NCBI GenBank assembly: GCA_040755295.1
Contig: JBFMBK010000005.1
Location: 62,001-126,000 of the forward strand
Reading direction: 5' to 3'
Origin: Bacillota bacterium
Lineage (GTDB): Bacteria; Bacillota; Desulfotomaculia; Desulfotomaculales; Ammonificaceae
Length of the DNA stretch: 64,000 nt
Below are positions 49,916 to 58,607 of this stretch, piece after piece. How positions within the stretch are numbered: position 1 is the first letter of the stretch; every line of letters begins with the position of its first letter. The position numbers were made by a program, and so were the translations under genes. The notes under the pieces were generated by a model. That model did not search any database. It worked only from the letters and a program-made list of their open reading frames with translations, and was not told the origin of the DNA.

Positions 49916-51052
49916 ATGAACAAGGGGTGTCGGACATTGAAAGCAAGGCTTGGTGTATTTCTGCTGTGCATAACGGTATCGCTTTTTGCGGGAACCGTTC
50001 CGGCGCTGGGACAGCCACAAGTTACAGCGGAAGCGGCGGCTCTGATGGATGCCGACAGCGGCGTGTTTTATTTCGCCAAAAACGCCGCGGAGCGCCGACC
50101 CATGGCGAGCCTGACGAAGGTAATGACCTGTATCCTGGCGCAAGAACTGGCCGACCTCGATGAAAGGGTGGAGGTAAGCCCCCGGGCTGCCGGGGTGTCG
50201 GTGGGTTCAATCATCGACCTCCACAACGGAGAAGAAATAAAGCTTCGTGAACTGGTGAAGGCCGCTTTGATCTGCTCCGCCAACGATGCCACGGTGGCGA
50301 TCGGCGAAGACGTGGCGGGAGACCATGACGCCTTTGTCCGGTGGATGAATGCGAAAGCTCTTTTGCTGGGCATGTCCGGAAGCCGCTTCGCCAACACCAA
50401 CGGTTACTCGCACCCGAGCCATTACAGCACCGCCGCGGACCTGGCCGCTCTGGCCCGCTATTCGTTGAGAAATCCGCTCTTTGCCGGGGTTGTGCGGACA
50501 AGACAGGCGAACGTGCGGTGGATAAAGCCGCAAAGAAATGAACAGATCGAAAGCACCAACGAGTTTCTCCACAGCGGTTTTCCCGGGATTACGGGCGTGA
50601 AAACAGGAACAACGGATGCGGCCGGTAAGTGCCTCATCGCCTCCGTCTCGCGCCACGGGCGCAACCTCATCGCGGTGGTGTTGCGGAGCGGCGACAGGTA
50701 CGGAGACGCGTCCCAGCTTCTCACCTGGGGATTAAAGGAGGTCGTGGACCAGGTCGCATGCACAGGTGGCGAATACTTCACGCGGTTGAAGGTGAGAGGG
50801 GGACGGCTGCCGGACGTGCCGCTGGGAGCCGAGAACGAACTGGTGGTTTCTTTGCCCCGGGAGGAGCTCGTAAACATCCGCAAAGAGGTGCGTATCTACC
50901 GGGAACCGGTGGCCCCGGTAAAAGCGGGAGACCGTTTCGGCGAAGTGATATTCACCTGGAAGGGGCAGGAACTGGGGCGCACCGGGTTGATCGCCGGGCG
51001 CACCGTCGAGCGGAGGCCCTGGTACCGGACGAAAACCCGGGGATACTTTTAG
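49916..51052 (+). CDS. dacF: D-alanyl-D-alanine carboxypeptidase (DacF-like)
   Basis: The 378-residue protein has a signal peptide (cleavage around residue 32), SxxK as SLTK (S65, K68), SxN in SAND near 120 and KTG in GVKTGTTDAAG near 225, followed by the C-terminal beta domain of low-mass penicillin-binding proteins. It trims the terminal D-Ala of peptidoglycan stems, with a role in spore cortex for DacF. AGAGGAG precedes ATG 49916. Confidence 0.93.
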   Translation: MNKGCRTLKARLGVFLLCITVSLFAGTVPALGQPQVTAEAAALMDADSGVFYFAKNAAERRPMASLTKVMTCILAQELADLDERVEVSPRAAGVSVGSIIDLHNGEEIKLRELVKAALICSANDATVAIGEDVAGDHDAFVRWMNAKALLLGMSGSRFANTNGYSHPSHYSTAADLAALARYSLRNPLFAGVVRTRQANVRWIKPQRNEQIESTNEFLHSGFPGITGVKTGTTDAAGKCLIASVSRHGRNLIAVVLRSGDRYGDASQLLTWGLKEVVDQVACTGGEYFTRLKVRGGRLPDVPLGAENELVVSLPREELVNIRKEVRIYREPVAPVKAGDRFGEVIFTWKGQELGRTGLIAGRTVERRPWYRTKTRGYF

Positions 51053-51276
51053 GCCCCGCAAAACTTGTAGACTGTTTCTTACGGCCTGCGGGTTTACCGA
51101 AAAGGGTCCGATTTACAGCAAGTTCAAGCCCGAGATGCTGAAGAACATCTGTATCCGGAAATACTGTACCGGGAATTTTTCAAAGTGCCGCCGCCAGTAG
51201 GTGCGTCAGAGCACGGGACAAAAGCCGTCGGACGATCTGCCTTCCGGCGGGCGGAAACCCTGAGTGTTTCTGGCAC

Positions 51277-51305
51277 TTGACAAAGACACCGGTTTAAGAG
51301 ATAAT
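51277..51305 (+). promoter_or_regulatory. promoter of tRNA-Val
   Basis: TTGACA (51277-51282), 17-base spacer, GATAAT (51300-51305), 21 bases before the tRNA. Confidence 0.88.
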
Positions 51306-51326
51306 TTTGTTTGCGGTCACTAAGAT

Positions 51327-51401
51327 GGGCGGGTAGTTCAGTGGGAGAACGTCTGCTTGACGCGCAGAAGGTCCCTGGTTCAATCCCAGGTCCGCCCACC
51401 A
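51327..51401 (+). tRNA. tRNA-Val (GAC)
   Basis: Acceptor GGGCGGG pairs with TCCGCCC. The D arm is GTTC/GAAC, the anticodon loop TTGACGC (anticodon GAC) sits between TCTGC and GCAGA, and the T arm is CCTGG-TTCAATC-CCAGG. CCA is encoded (51399-51401). Confidence 0.97.
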
Positions 51402-51410
51402 TGGAAAAGC

Positions 51411-51445
51411 AAGGCTTCCGGGATTTCGGAAGCCTTTTTGTTTTG
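51411..51445 (+). terminator. terminator after tRNA-Val
   Basis: AAGGCTTCCG (51411-51420), loop GGATTT, CGGAAGCCTT (51427-51436), then TTTGTTTTG. Confidence 0.93.
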
Positions 51446-51606
51446 TCGTGAGAGAGTCCATTACCACCAGCCGCCGTCCAGGAGGGGAAAGAACATGAGA
51501 GGGAAGCCAAAGAAGATAAGATGTTTCTAATTGCGAATATAACATATATGTATGAGTTTTCTTTTGAAGAATGAAAATGGGCAGAATGGCAGCTCACGAA
51601 CACAGC

Positions 51607-51768
51607 GCAATACGGAGCGCGGGGAGAAGCAAGTAGAGCGCGAAAGACTGACAGGGACGGGCCGGAGCGTACATAGAGGTACGTGAGGACCCGGCGCTGA
51701 CAGGCTGACAAAGCTATACGCAGCTGGTCGTCGCGCCCTACGAAAGAACACTTATATTTGAGGGAGGG
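51607..51768 (+). repeat. R1 structured repeat, copy i, without an obvious gene
   Basis: Arm GGAGCGCGGGGAGAAGCAAG, P2 hairpin CGGG-CCGGA-GCGTAC with GTACGT-GAGGA-CCCG (51658-51693), arm TGGTCGTCGCGCCC, tail TACGAAAGAACACTTATAT and AGGGAGGG. No open frame follows on this strand; the next sequence contains a GGTCCG-AA-CGGACC hairpin and a convergent pseudogene. Confidence 0.82.
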
Positions 51769-51909
51769 CGCTGTAGGGTCCGAACGGACCTAAGAAGTAC
51801 CTTAAGGCGTGAGTGGCCGGCCGGGCGTTTAGTCAAGCGAGAAATAAAACACGCCTGCGGGACCTGATCGAGGCGGGAGATCAAGGACGGTTTCCGGAGC
51901 AGCACTTTC

Positions 51910-52362
51910 TCAAAGACCAATATTCGTATGTCGAATAAAGAGATAAGCTGCAAGGACAGCAAATGATTGGTTCCCATTAAAGATGTATAAGAGGTCACTA
52001 TTAAGTGCTGATCGGCGTTAAGTCCAAGAGAAGGGTATAAGATCATAAAAGCAAACATAACGCTTGCGGAGCATACTACCATGCTTTTGAGATAACGCAA
52101 AATCTCTTCCTGTAAATTTTAATAAACCTCCTATGATGATACCATTGGTGATAGCTACCCCAAATGTCGCCAAGAATCCGTAATATTGTGCCGAAAAAGA
52201 GAATACCTCTGGTTCCTTAAAGAATAATGCGGCTAAATCATTCCAGGGTGTTCTTATATTAAGACCTAGTAGAATCAATGCCAGAACTATAAGGGTTGTC
52301 CATATATTACCAATAAGGCCGATTATCACGCCTGCAGCAAAGAAATCATTTAATTTCTTCAT
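51910..52362 (-). pseudogene. membrane protein gene with two frameshifts
   Basis: The first frame gives MKKLNDFFAAGVIIGLIGNI and further helices to FTGRDFAL. A shift near 52090 continues with LKSMVVCSASVMFAFMILYP and ...SYTSLMGTNH. A second shift near 51955 gives FAVLAAYLFIRHTNIGL and a stop at 51910-51912. The combined protein of about 150 residues resembles small Firmicute membrane proteins. Both shifts are needed, which favours true decay. Confidence 0.75.
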
Positions 52363-52585
52363 TGCCTATTCCCCCTGGCTGGTTACGCGAAATACACTTA
52401 TAGCATCTCTTTCGGTTAAAGTAAAAATGCAATAATAGTTAATTCTACGAATTTCAGGCGGGAAACGGTTGTTCTGCAACGCGTGCCGGTTATCCTCGTC
52501 CGGTGAAAATGCCGGCTTGGACGATGAATGAAGGCTGCGCAAAGCGCGGCCAAATCGGATGGCCCTGAGTATTGACGGTTTGTGT
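52363..52585. other. gap without a convincing gene
   Basis: A minus-strand open frame crosses it, but its composition looks non-coding and it overlaps the ferritin-like gene. Confidence 0.4.
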
Positions 52586-53065
52586 CTACTTCTTATTGTT
52601 TCGGGGGTCCGGCAGGTAAAACGGGCTCTTCTTCTGGATGCCCAGGGCCTTTTCCAGGTCGATGGCATGCTCCTGCTCTTCCACCGCTATGTTGCGAATT
52701 TTTTGCGCCGAGTCGTAGAGCTTCAGCGCTTCAAGCTGTTCTATGCGCTGTAAATAACGGCGCAGGGCGTCGTACTCCCACTGAAGGTCCTGACGCAGCA
52801 TTTCCTTGTTATCGAAGGATGTCAGCCTGGTGGCGACTTCCACAGTGGGAACGCCGCCGAGGTACTGGATCAGATCGCTCAGAATTACGGCGTGCTCGTG
52901 CTCCTGCTGCGCGTGTTCCAGCAGTTCGTCGATGACGGCCACATATTCCGCGCCGCTCAGCATGCTCGCGTGTTGTATATACTGAACCAAGGCGGCGTAC
53001 TCCCACGAAAGATCCAGGTTCAAACCGCTGATTATTTGTTCCAGTTGGTTTTTCGAAAACTTCAT
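52586..53065 (-). CDS. ferritin-like diiron protein
   Basis: The 159-residue four-helix protein starts at ATG 53065 (AAGGTG upstream; a longer frame to 53182 lacks family similarity). Metal ligands are visible as LDLSWEYAALVQYIQHAS, LLEHAQQEHEHAVIL, LQWEYDALRRY and AVEEQEHAIDLEKAL, the ExxH pattern of bacterioferritin/rubrerythrin-like proteins. A role in iron or peroxide handling in an anaerobe is probable. Confidence 0.9.
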   Translation of the reverse strand: MKFSKNQLEQIISGLNLDLSWEYAALVQYIQHASMLSGAEYVAVIDELLEHAQQEHEHAVILSDLIQYLGGVPTVEVATRLTSFDNKEMLRQDLQWEYDALRRYLQRIEQLEALKLYDSAQKIRNIAVEEQEHAIDLEKALGIQKKSPFYLPDPRNNKK

Positions 53066-53290
53066 TATCCAACACCTTTTTCCAAAGTAATTTTGCCTTC
53101 GAAACATACTATTCAGAGAAGGTCGGTTTGTAGCGATAAAATAAACGAGACCGACCGGTGCTTTCAGGTAAAAGTTTAGCACGTATCCGACTATATACCC
53201 GGCTGGACGTCATTGCGGATTGAGTTTGGCAGGAAGAAAGCGCTTTGTGTCGAAATATAATAGAAAATTAAGGAAGGGAGGCATCGACTG

Positions 53291-53554
53291 ATGGCTGAAC
53301 CGTCTTGCCCCAAATGCGGTAAAACCGGTTTCGAGGTCTTGGAAAACAAGCCGCTTAACATGGATTATAAACTCTTGTTCATCCGGTGCGCTTCCTGCGG
53401 AGCGGTTGTCGGGGCGGTGGATCTCTACAACATCGCCTCGCTGTTTTGCGAACTGGAACAGAAGCTTAGCGAAAAGCTGGACGACGTGGAAGCCACGGTT
53501 TCCGATATCCGGTACAAGCTGAACCTTTTGTTGGCCCGCCTGAAACTTATGTAA
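53291..53554 (+). CDS. small zinc-ribbon protein
   Basis: The 87-residue protein has CPKCGKTG and CASCG (zinc ribbon, residues 5-40) and a C-terminal helix with coiled-coil potential (LEQKLSEKLDDVEATVSDIR). GAAGGGAGG precedes the ATG. No function is assigned. Confidence 0.78.
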   Translation: MAEPSCPKCGKTGFEVLENKPLNMDYKLLFIRCASCGAVVGAVDLYNIASLFCELEQKLSEKLDDVEATVSDIRYKLNLLLARLKLM

Positions 53555-53581
53555 GGTTTTCGCGGAAAGACAAAGACGCGG

Positions 53582-53860
53582 TTAAACCCGGTACGCCGGC
53601 GGCACGTTGATCCAACCCTTGAACATCCCATACTCCAGGTACTCGCTGTAAAGTTTCATTTCTCCTGTGATGAAGTTCGCCAGCGTGTCCCTGATCCCGG
53701 CCGAGATGCTTCTGGTGAAGGCAAACATTAGAATAGGCAGGAAAGACTGCATTTCGTGAAAGACACATCTGAAGATATATCGATCTGTCACCACTTCCGT
53801 TTCAAATATACCGGCAGGGTTTACGGGCGGTTTAACGGGCGATGGTATGCCGAACTCCAA
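53582..53860 (-). pseudogene. C-terminal fragment of a DUF3231 protein
   Basis: The 92 residues (FGIPSPVKPP, then EVVTDRYIFRCVFHEMQSFL and YSEYLEYGMFKGWINVPPAYR) match the second half of DUF3231 spore-associated proteins. The frame is closed by TAA just upstream and no N-terminal half is found, so it is probably truncated. Confidence 0.6.
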
Positions 53861-53997
53861 TGCTATTATGCCTTACACATTGCTTTAAGAAAGCAGGCAA
53901 TGCTTGCCTTAGATAGCGCATCCCGGCGCCCTTAAAGGAAAAGGATATGCAGGCTTATTCTTGAAACGGTGGATATCAGTACTTAAGGAGGCGCAAA

Positions 53998-54360
53998 GTG
54001 ATGGAATCCGACTGTCCCCTGACCAGGCTTATCGACGCCTTGCGCGACGCGGTTAATGCAAGTGAGAACGCCGGCCGCCTAAGCGTATCGGTGGACGAAA
54101 GGGAGTATCACCGCGGCCGGGGGGAAGCATGCCGGCAAATGCTGTCTGCGGTGGAAGAAGCCAGGGAACGCTGGGGCCCGGAGATTGCCACGCGGTTTAC
54201 CTGGCGGTTTGAAGACGCGGCTTTATACTATCTTGAAAGGTACGAAAACGCCGCTTCGGAAGAGGAAGAAAACAATAGTTACGGCTGGTTTCAGGCATAT
54301 CAACAGGCGGCGCTGTTGATTAAGAGCCTGTTTCCTTTGGCGGTGGTAAAAAAGAATTAA
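53998..54360 (+). CDS. hypothetical protein
   Basis: The 120-residue soluble, charged protein is predicted helical. AAGGAGGCGCAAAGTG precedes the start; GTG 53998 and ATG 54001 are both possible. No family is recognised. Confidence 0.6.
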   Translation: MMESDCPLTRLIDALRDAVNASENAGRLSVSVDEREYHRGRGEACRQMLSAVEEARERWGPEIATRFTWRFEDAALYYLERYENAASEEEENNSYGWFQAYQQAALLIKSLFPLAVVKKN

Positions 54361-54594
54361 TCGGGATAGGCCTAAGAACAAAAATCGCAATAACATCCGA
54401 TAAATCAAGAGGTTTCACGGAATGATATCCGTGCGGCGCAATTCTGCTTGATAAAACCGTTATCCGTGTAAATGCTTACCCTCCATCATTAAGCCTGGTT
54501 CCGGTCATGATTTCGGGACGTGCCATAAAGAAATTTTGCTTTTTTGGCCGGAAAATGACTTCCTTTTTCGTAATAAATATCTGGAGGGAGAAAA
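54361..54594. other. intergenic region
   Basis: No feature is recognised except the ribosome site CTGGAGGG before the Spo0E-like gene. Confidence 0.4.
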
Positions 54595-54804
54595 ATGTCA
54601 AGCGATCTTAAAGAGATTCTTATGAGAATTGAAGACTTACGTTACAGGTTGCATGAGTTGTACGAGTTAAAAGGGCTTGAAGACCAGGAGGTCCTGGTTG
54701 CAAGTCAGATACTGGACGCGACGCTAAATGAGTACTACCTGATTTTTAAAGATAAGCTGCAAACAGAAGAAAAATTGGAACGTTTCCTAATCTCCAAGTC
54801 ATAG
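54595..54804 (+). CDS. Spo0E-like aspartyl-phosphate phosphatase
   Basis: The 69-residue protein shows the Spo0E pattern: a first helix IEDLRYRLHELYELKG, then EVLVASQILDATLNEYY with the conserved SQxLD. Such proteins dephosphorylate Spo0A~P and delay sporulation. GGAGGG lies 7 bases before the ATG. Confidence 0.85.
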   Translation: MSSDLKEILMRIEDLRYRLHELYELKGLEDQEVLVASQILDATLNEYYLIFKDKLQTEEKLERFLISKS

Positions 54805-54915
54805 CCCCATTCTTTCAAAGACTATTCCTATCGTATCCTAGAGACACACGATTACCTAAGGTCTAGGTTCTATAATCCTTCCGGAAAGAACGCTGTTTTA
54901 CAGTCGCGAATACGG

Positions 54916-55722
54916 TTATTTCTTGGGAGTGTAGTGCCTTGTAAGCCATTTGGTGAGGCCGTCGAGCCCCGGGAAGAGCACCCTCTCGTTTATGTTGGCC
55001 TGATCAAGCTTATCCCTGACCTCCCATTTCAAGCTGCTTGGAATGATTATCCTCCTGTACAGTTCGGGGTGGTTGTCGAGTAAATCGTTCAGAGTCATTT
55101 TAGGGTTGGAAATTACGGAGTGCAAGGCAAACTGGTTTACGATCCTGTCGTTCATGGAAGGGGGTTCAAAAAATAAGGCGAAATCTGCCCCATGATCTTC
55201 GGTAAGACCGTCAAAAACCTCAAGGGTTTCCGCGACTTCCGACAGCATTTCCACCGTAAAGCAAAGAGCCCTCTTTTCCTTTAATTTGTTTTCTAAAATT
55301 TTCGGAAGAAAACTGTTGTGCAGCTTGACGAAGTCGACACACCATATCACACCGTACGCCCCGTATTCGCTGATGTTGGATGTCGCGAAGTGCATGGCCA
55401 CGAACGGTGAGAAGGTCCAGTCCAGCAGCCGTGTAGGCAGTCCATGGTGTTTGGCTATGGCCAGCCAGCTCCAGTCGGTATCAGGGGAGGGGTGTTGTAT
55501 CTGCGCATATTTTTTGAAGTTTCTGAGGATATGAAACTCCAGGTCGTAGTAATTGCCCTCGAGCCTCATCAAAGAGGTCTTTAATTCCAAATTATCTCCG
55601 GACAAACCCCGAAAGGCGAAGTTGGATCTGTACCTTTGAAGATGGTCATTCCAGGAACCGTAATACAGTTGTTCAATTAACTCCGTCCAGGAGGTGACCC
55701 GTGTGTCGTTCGGCGTTTTCAT
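54916..55722 (-). CDS. FRG-domain protein
   Basis: The 268-residue protein carries the FRG domain: NFAFRGLSGDNLELKTSLMR near residue 33, then AIAKHHGLPTRLLDWTFSPFVAMHFA near 90-115. FRG (named for its FxRG motif) proteins are common in phage and genomic islands and in some defence systems; the activity is unclear. AAGGAGC lies 10 bases before the ATG. Its base composition is slightly more AT-rich than its neighbours, which may mean transfer. Confidence 0.85.
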   Translation of the reverse strand: MKTPNDTRVTSWTELIEQLYYGSWNDHLQRYRSNFAFRGLSGDNLELKTSLMRLEGNYYDLEFHILRNFKKYAQIQHPSPDTDWSWLAIAKHHGLPTRLLDWTFSPFVAMHFATSNISEYGAYGVIWCVDFVKLHNSFLPKILENKLKEKRALCFTVEMLSEVAETLEVFDGLTEDHGADFALFFEPPSMNDRIVNQFALHSVISNPKMTLNDLLDNHPELYRRIIIPSSLKWEVRDKLDQANINERVLFPGLDGLTKWLTRHYTPKK

Positions 55723-56147
55723 TCTTGAAGCAGCTCCTTTTATTTAAAAACCCCGGGCTCCGGTCTAAGTTGTAAAGAGTCTTGCCGGCAGTTCCGTATT
55801 CTATTTTGAAGTATAGCAGTTTTTTTGAACCGCAGCTAAAAATCGAACGTTTTGCCGCCGATAGCCGGGCCGGTTCTTCAGTAACGGTTTTTACGGACTT
55901 TGCCGGTTACACCGTCACATGTGATGGAAAAATGTTGTTGCGGCCCTCCTATGGGACTTCCGCCGCCTTAAAAGATAGTACTCCGGTCCCGTATGAATAA
56001 GACCGTATACCGCCCTATAAACCAAATGCCCCTTTGTAATAACATTAGGGGGAAATTTTGCCCCTGGAAGCGCGGTAGTGATAACGGGCGCAGTACCGCG
56101 TCCGACGATGGTAAATATGACTCGGTTCAGTAAAGGGGGTGTAAAGG
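55723..56147. other. gap before flagellin gene
   Basis: A 72-codon frame at 55782-56000 has no family similarity and no ribosome site and is not accepted. AAAGGGGG upstream of the flagellin start is the only clear site. Confidence 0.4.
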
Positions 56148-56930
56148 ATGGTTATAGACAACAGCGCGCTGAATTCCCTGCGCAAGGCGAGCCAAACCGA
56201 TACTGCGTTGAACAGGACCGTCGCGCGTCTGTCCTACTCGCTCCAAGCCAAAAACGCGGGCAGCGCGGTGCGGCAGGAGACTTCCGGAATCACACACAGC
56301 CGGATTCGCGGCCTGGAGCAGGTCAACCGCGGCATACAGAACGGTGCGTCCTTGATCCAGACCGCAAACGGGGCGCTGGGTGAGATGAATTCCGTTCTGC
56401 AGCGCATACGGGAATTGGCCGTCGAGGCGGATGGCGCGGACGATTCGGAGACTGAAGAGATTAAGAATGAAGCGGCGGCTTTACGGGCGGAATACGATGG
56501 TATTGTCAGCAATACGAAGTTTGACAATGAGAAGCTTCTGGACGGTTCCTACACGGCGGAGATTCGGCTGGACGCCGATACCGGCGAGGCCGTTACTATT
56601 AACATCAGCTCGATGCAGCAGTCGGTGACCGGCCTTGATGCGCTTGACGAATCCGGTTCCGAAATCGGCACCTCCGAGGCTGTCGAGGTGGTCGACGACG
56701 CCATCGCGGCCGTTTCTTCCCAGCAGACTTATCTGTCCGGCGTGCAAAACCGTCTGGAGGAGTTTTATTCCACTCGATCCTCGAGTGTTGAAAACAGGGC
56801 GGCTACGGGCGCTACCGGTCTGGACGTCGCGCAGGGGATAATTAATTTGAACAACCAGCAGGTGATGTCGGAGATGCTGGCCGCTCAGTCGAAAGCGCAG
56901 CCGCAGGCGGTGCTTAAACTGCTTAGCTGA
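56148..56930 (+). CDS. short flagellin-like protein
   Basis: The 260-residue protein has the flagellin N-terminal D0/D1 region (VNRGIQNGASLIQTANGALG, then MNSVLQRIRELAVEA) and C-terminal D1/D0 region (GLDVAQGIINLNNQQVMSEM, then LAAQSKAQPQAVLKLLS), with only a short central domain. It is therefore a minimal flagellin or hook-associated homologue. No other flagellar gene is nearby. GGGGGTG lies upstream of the ATG. Confidence 0.85.
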   Translation: MVIDNSALNSLRKASQTDTALNRTVARLSYSLQAKNAGSAVRQETSGITHSRIRGLEQVNRGIQNGASLIQTANGALGEMNSVLQRIRELAVEADGADDSETEEIKNEAAALRAEYDGIVSNTKFDNEKLLDGSYTAEIRLDADTGEAVTINISSMQQSVTGLDALDESGSEIGTSEAVEVVDDAIAAVSSQQTYLSGVQNRLEEFYSTRSSSVENRAATGATGLDVAQGIINLNNQQVMSEMLAAQSKAQPQAVLKLLS

Positions 56931-57437
56931 AGCGTGTTGTTTCTGAAAGAAAAGGCCTGGTTCTTTACATCGCAGTTGGTTGCCGGCCGACGGTTCCGTC
57001 TGCTGGTATTCGGACGTGTTTTTAGGACAATTCTCTGTGGTCAGCTAGTCTGTTTGGTGCATAGGAACGTTAACCCGGTTCGTACAAACCCGCGTTATGT
57101 CGTATTCCGCCGCCTCCTAAGCTTTTCCATACTTCAACTTCTAATACTATGGTTTTCTAAGTCGTGGCGAGTGAAAACCGCTCAAGGGGTTGTGTTGTTA
57201 CAGCAGCCGCCTTGATTGGGATGCTGCTTCTATCTTCGTAAAGGCTCCGGCGTAAGGTTTACGGGGGAGGTTAACATTTGCCTCCAGGGAGTTTTAATTA
57301 TGAACGCGGGGAACCGACGGTGGTCATCATCGTGCGCACCCGTGCAGATTTTCCCCGGCAGGTTTGTACGGGAATACATATTCCGGCGCTTTTATGCATA
57401 ACTTACGCCGTAAGCCTGGTCTTGCGGGGGTGGAAGG
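56931..57437. other. gap of about 500 bp
   Basis: A 33-codon frame at 57300 (MNAGNRRWSSS) has GGGAG about 9 bases upstream but no recognised family. Otherwise nothing is supported. Confidence 0.35.
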
Positions 57438-58274
57438 TTGGAACTTGTTTTTCATGCCGGCAAAATCGCCGGCAGAGAGCTTGTCGCAGCTTTGCGTCAT
57501 GAGGTCAGGATGCTCCGGCGCGAGCGTTTTCGCTGCCGGTTGGTGGTTATCGGAAACGGTGTCCTAAGGGTCAGGGTGGCGGTCGGCAGCGAGAACGAAA
57601 GACGCTATGTCCGCCTCCGAATGGGGCGGGTCGTGGGTACCTTTCTAACCGCCTACGCGCTTGACATACGGGCCGAGGACTTCTTTTCCCGAAAGGGACT
57701 CTGGGATGCAAAGGTTCAGGATGTTATTAAAAGGTATCTCCGGGAGGCGCGCGATCTTTTAACCCCGTTGCGGTCGGAAATCATAGTACGGCTGAACGAA
57801 TACCTGTCCACCGAAGACTGGGTTGATCTCAAGGGTTTTTTACGTTTTCGCCTTAAGAACCTCGACGCTTTTGTAACCGCGGTAATCTGGCGGCTGGCGG
57901 ATCAGGCGTTGTTGGAACAAGAATGGGTACGGCTGGTGTCTTTTCTGCGGCGGTTCCGGCAGAACCGGAACGCCGGGATAAGACAGGTTCACTGCCTGCC
58001 GGGTGATGCAGGCAGCTTTGTCCTTTGCGACAAGCGGGGCGGCCGGCTCGAAAACGGCGTTCCGGGCGAGATACAGGGGGATGACCTTGGGAACGAGGAT
58101 CTTCTGATCGGCACGCTGCTGACCATTGGAGCCCAAAAGGTTACATTGCACGGTTACACGCCTTCTGCCCACGCGTCAAAACTGCTCCGCGCCGTTTTTT
58201 ATCTTAAGGAATGCACCGGTTGTTCCATATGCCGCAAAAAAGAAGTCCCGAGTCCTAAGGCAGATAGTAAGTAG
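57438..58274 (+). CDS. ytxC: YtxC-family sporulation protein
   Basis: The 278-residue protein resembles YtxC of Firmicutes: a DUF-like N-terminal part (VIKRYLREARDLLTPLRSEI), then IIVRLNEYLSTEDWVDLKGF with FLRFRLKNLDAFVTAVIWRL, and a C-terminal half with LLIGTLLTIGAQKVTLHG. The function is unknown; the family is tied to sporulation. TTG 57438 follows GGAAGG closely. Heptad repeats begin at its stop. Confidence 0.75.
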   Translation: MELVFHAGKIAGRELVAALRHEVRMLRRERFRCRLVVIGNGVLRVRVAVGSENERRYVRLRMGRVVGTFLTAYALDIRAEDFFSRKGLWDAKVQDVIKRYLREARDLLTPLRSEIIVRLNEYLSTEDWVDLKGFLRFRLKNLDAFVTAVIWRLADQALLEQEWVRLVSFLRRFRQNRNAGIRQVHCLPGDAGSFVLCDKRGGRLENGVPGEIQGDDLGNEDLLIGTLLTIGAQKVTLHGYTPSAHASKLLRAVFYLKECTGCSICRKKEVPSPKADSK

Positions 58275-58607
58275 AAGGTAGTAGGGTAGTAGGCGGAATG
58301 TGGAATATAGAATATGGAATTATGGATGCCGGACCGCCGGTAGACAGCAGTCGGTAGTCAGCAGTCTAAGGGAGACTGAAGTCAGGGGGCTACAACTTTA
58401 GACCCGCGACCTGCGACCTGTGACCTGTGACTCGCGACTGTATAAAGTTCAAGGTTCAAAGTCAGAATTAAGTAAACAGTAAGTAGAATATAGAATGTAG
58501 AATATTGGACCTGAGACTTGGAACTCGTAACTCGTGACTTCCGACTTCTACTTTCTAAACCTTCCGGTCTTCTACCTTCTATATTCTCGTGACTCGCAAT
58601 TCGCGAC
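58260..58607. repeat. heptanucleotide repeat region
   Basis: Several unit types follow each other: GTAGAAG/GTAGTAG, GAATATA/GAATATG, GCGACCT/GTGACCT, AGAATAT, and ACTTCCG-like. Continuous 7-base spacing is clearest at 58400-58440. Confidence 0.82.

Noticed and set aside
51460-51530. Eleven-codon frame MRGKPKKIRCF after AGGAGGGG
   Set aside because: Good ribosome site, but too short and directly after the tRNA terminator with no promoter; likely chance.
17480-51768. R1 as an ordinary insertion sequence
   Set aside because: No transposase frame, no constant terminal repeats, and strict orientation towards start codons.
52366-52668. 100-codon minus-strand frame
   Set aside because: Half of it is opposite or out of frame with the ferritin-like gene and it lacks a ribosome site and family similarity.
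55782-56000. 72-codon frame before flagellin
   Set aside because: No ribosome site, no recognised family, unusual start region.
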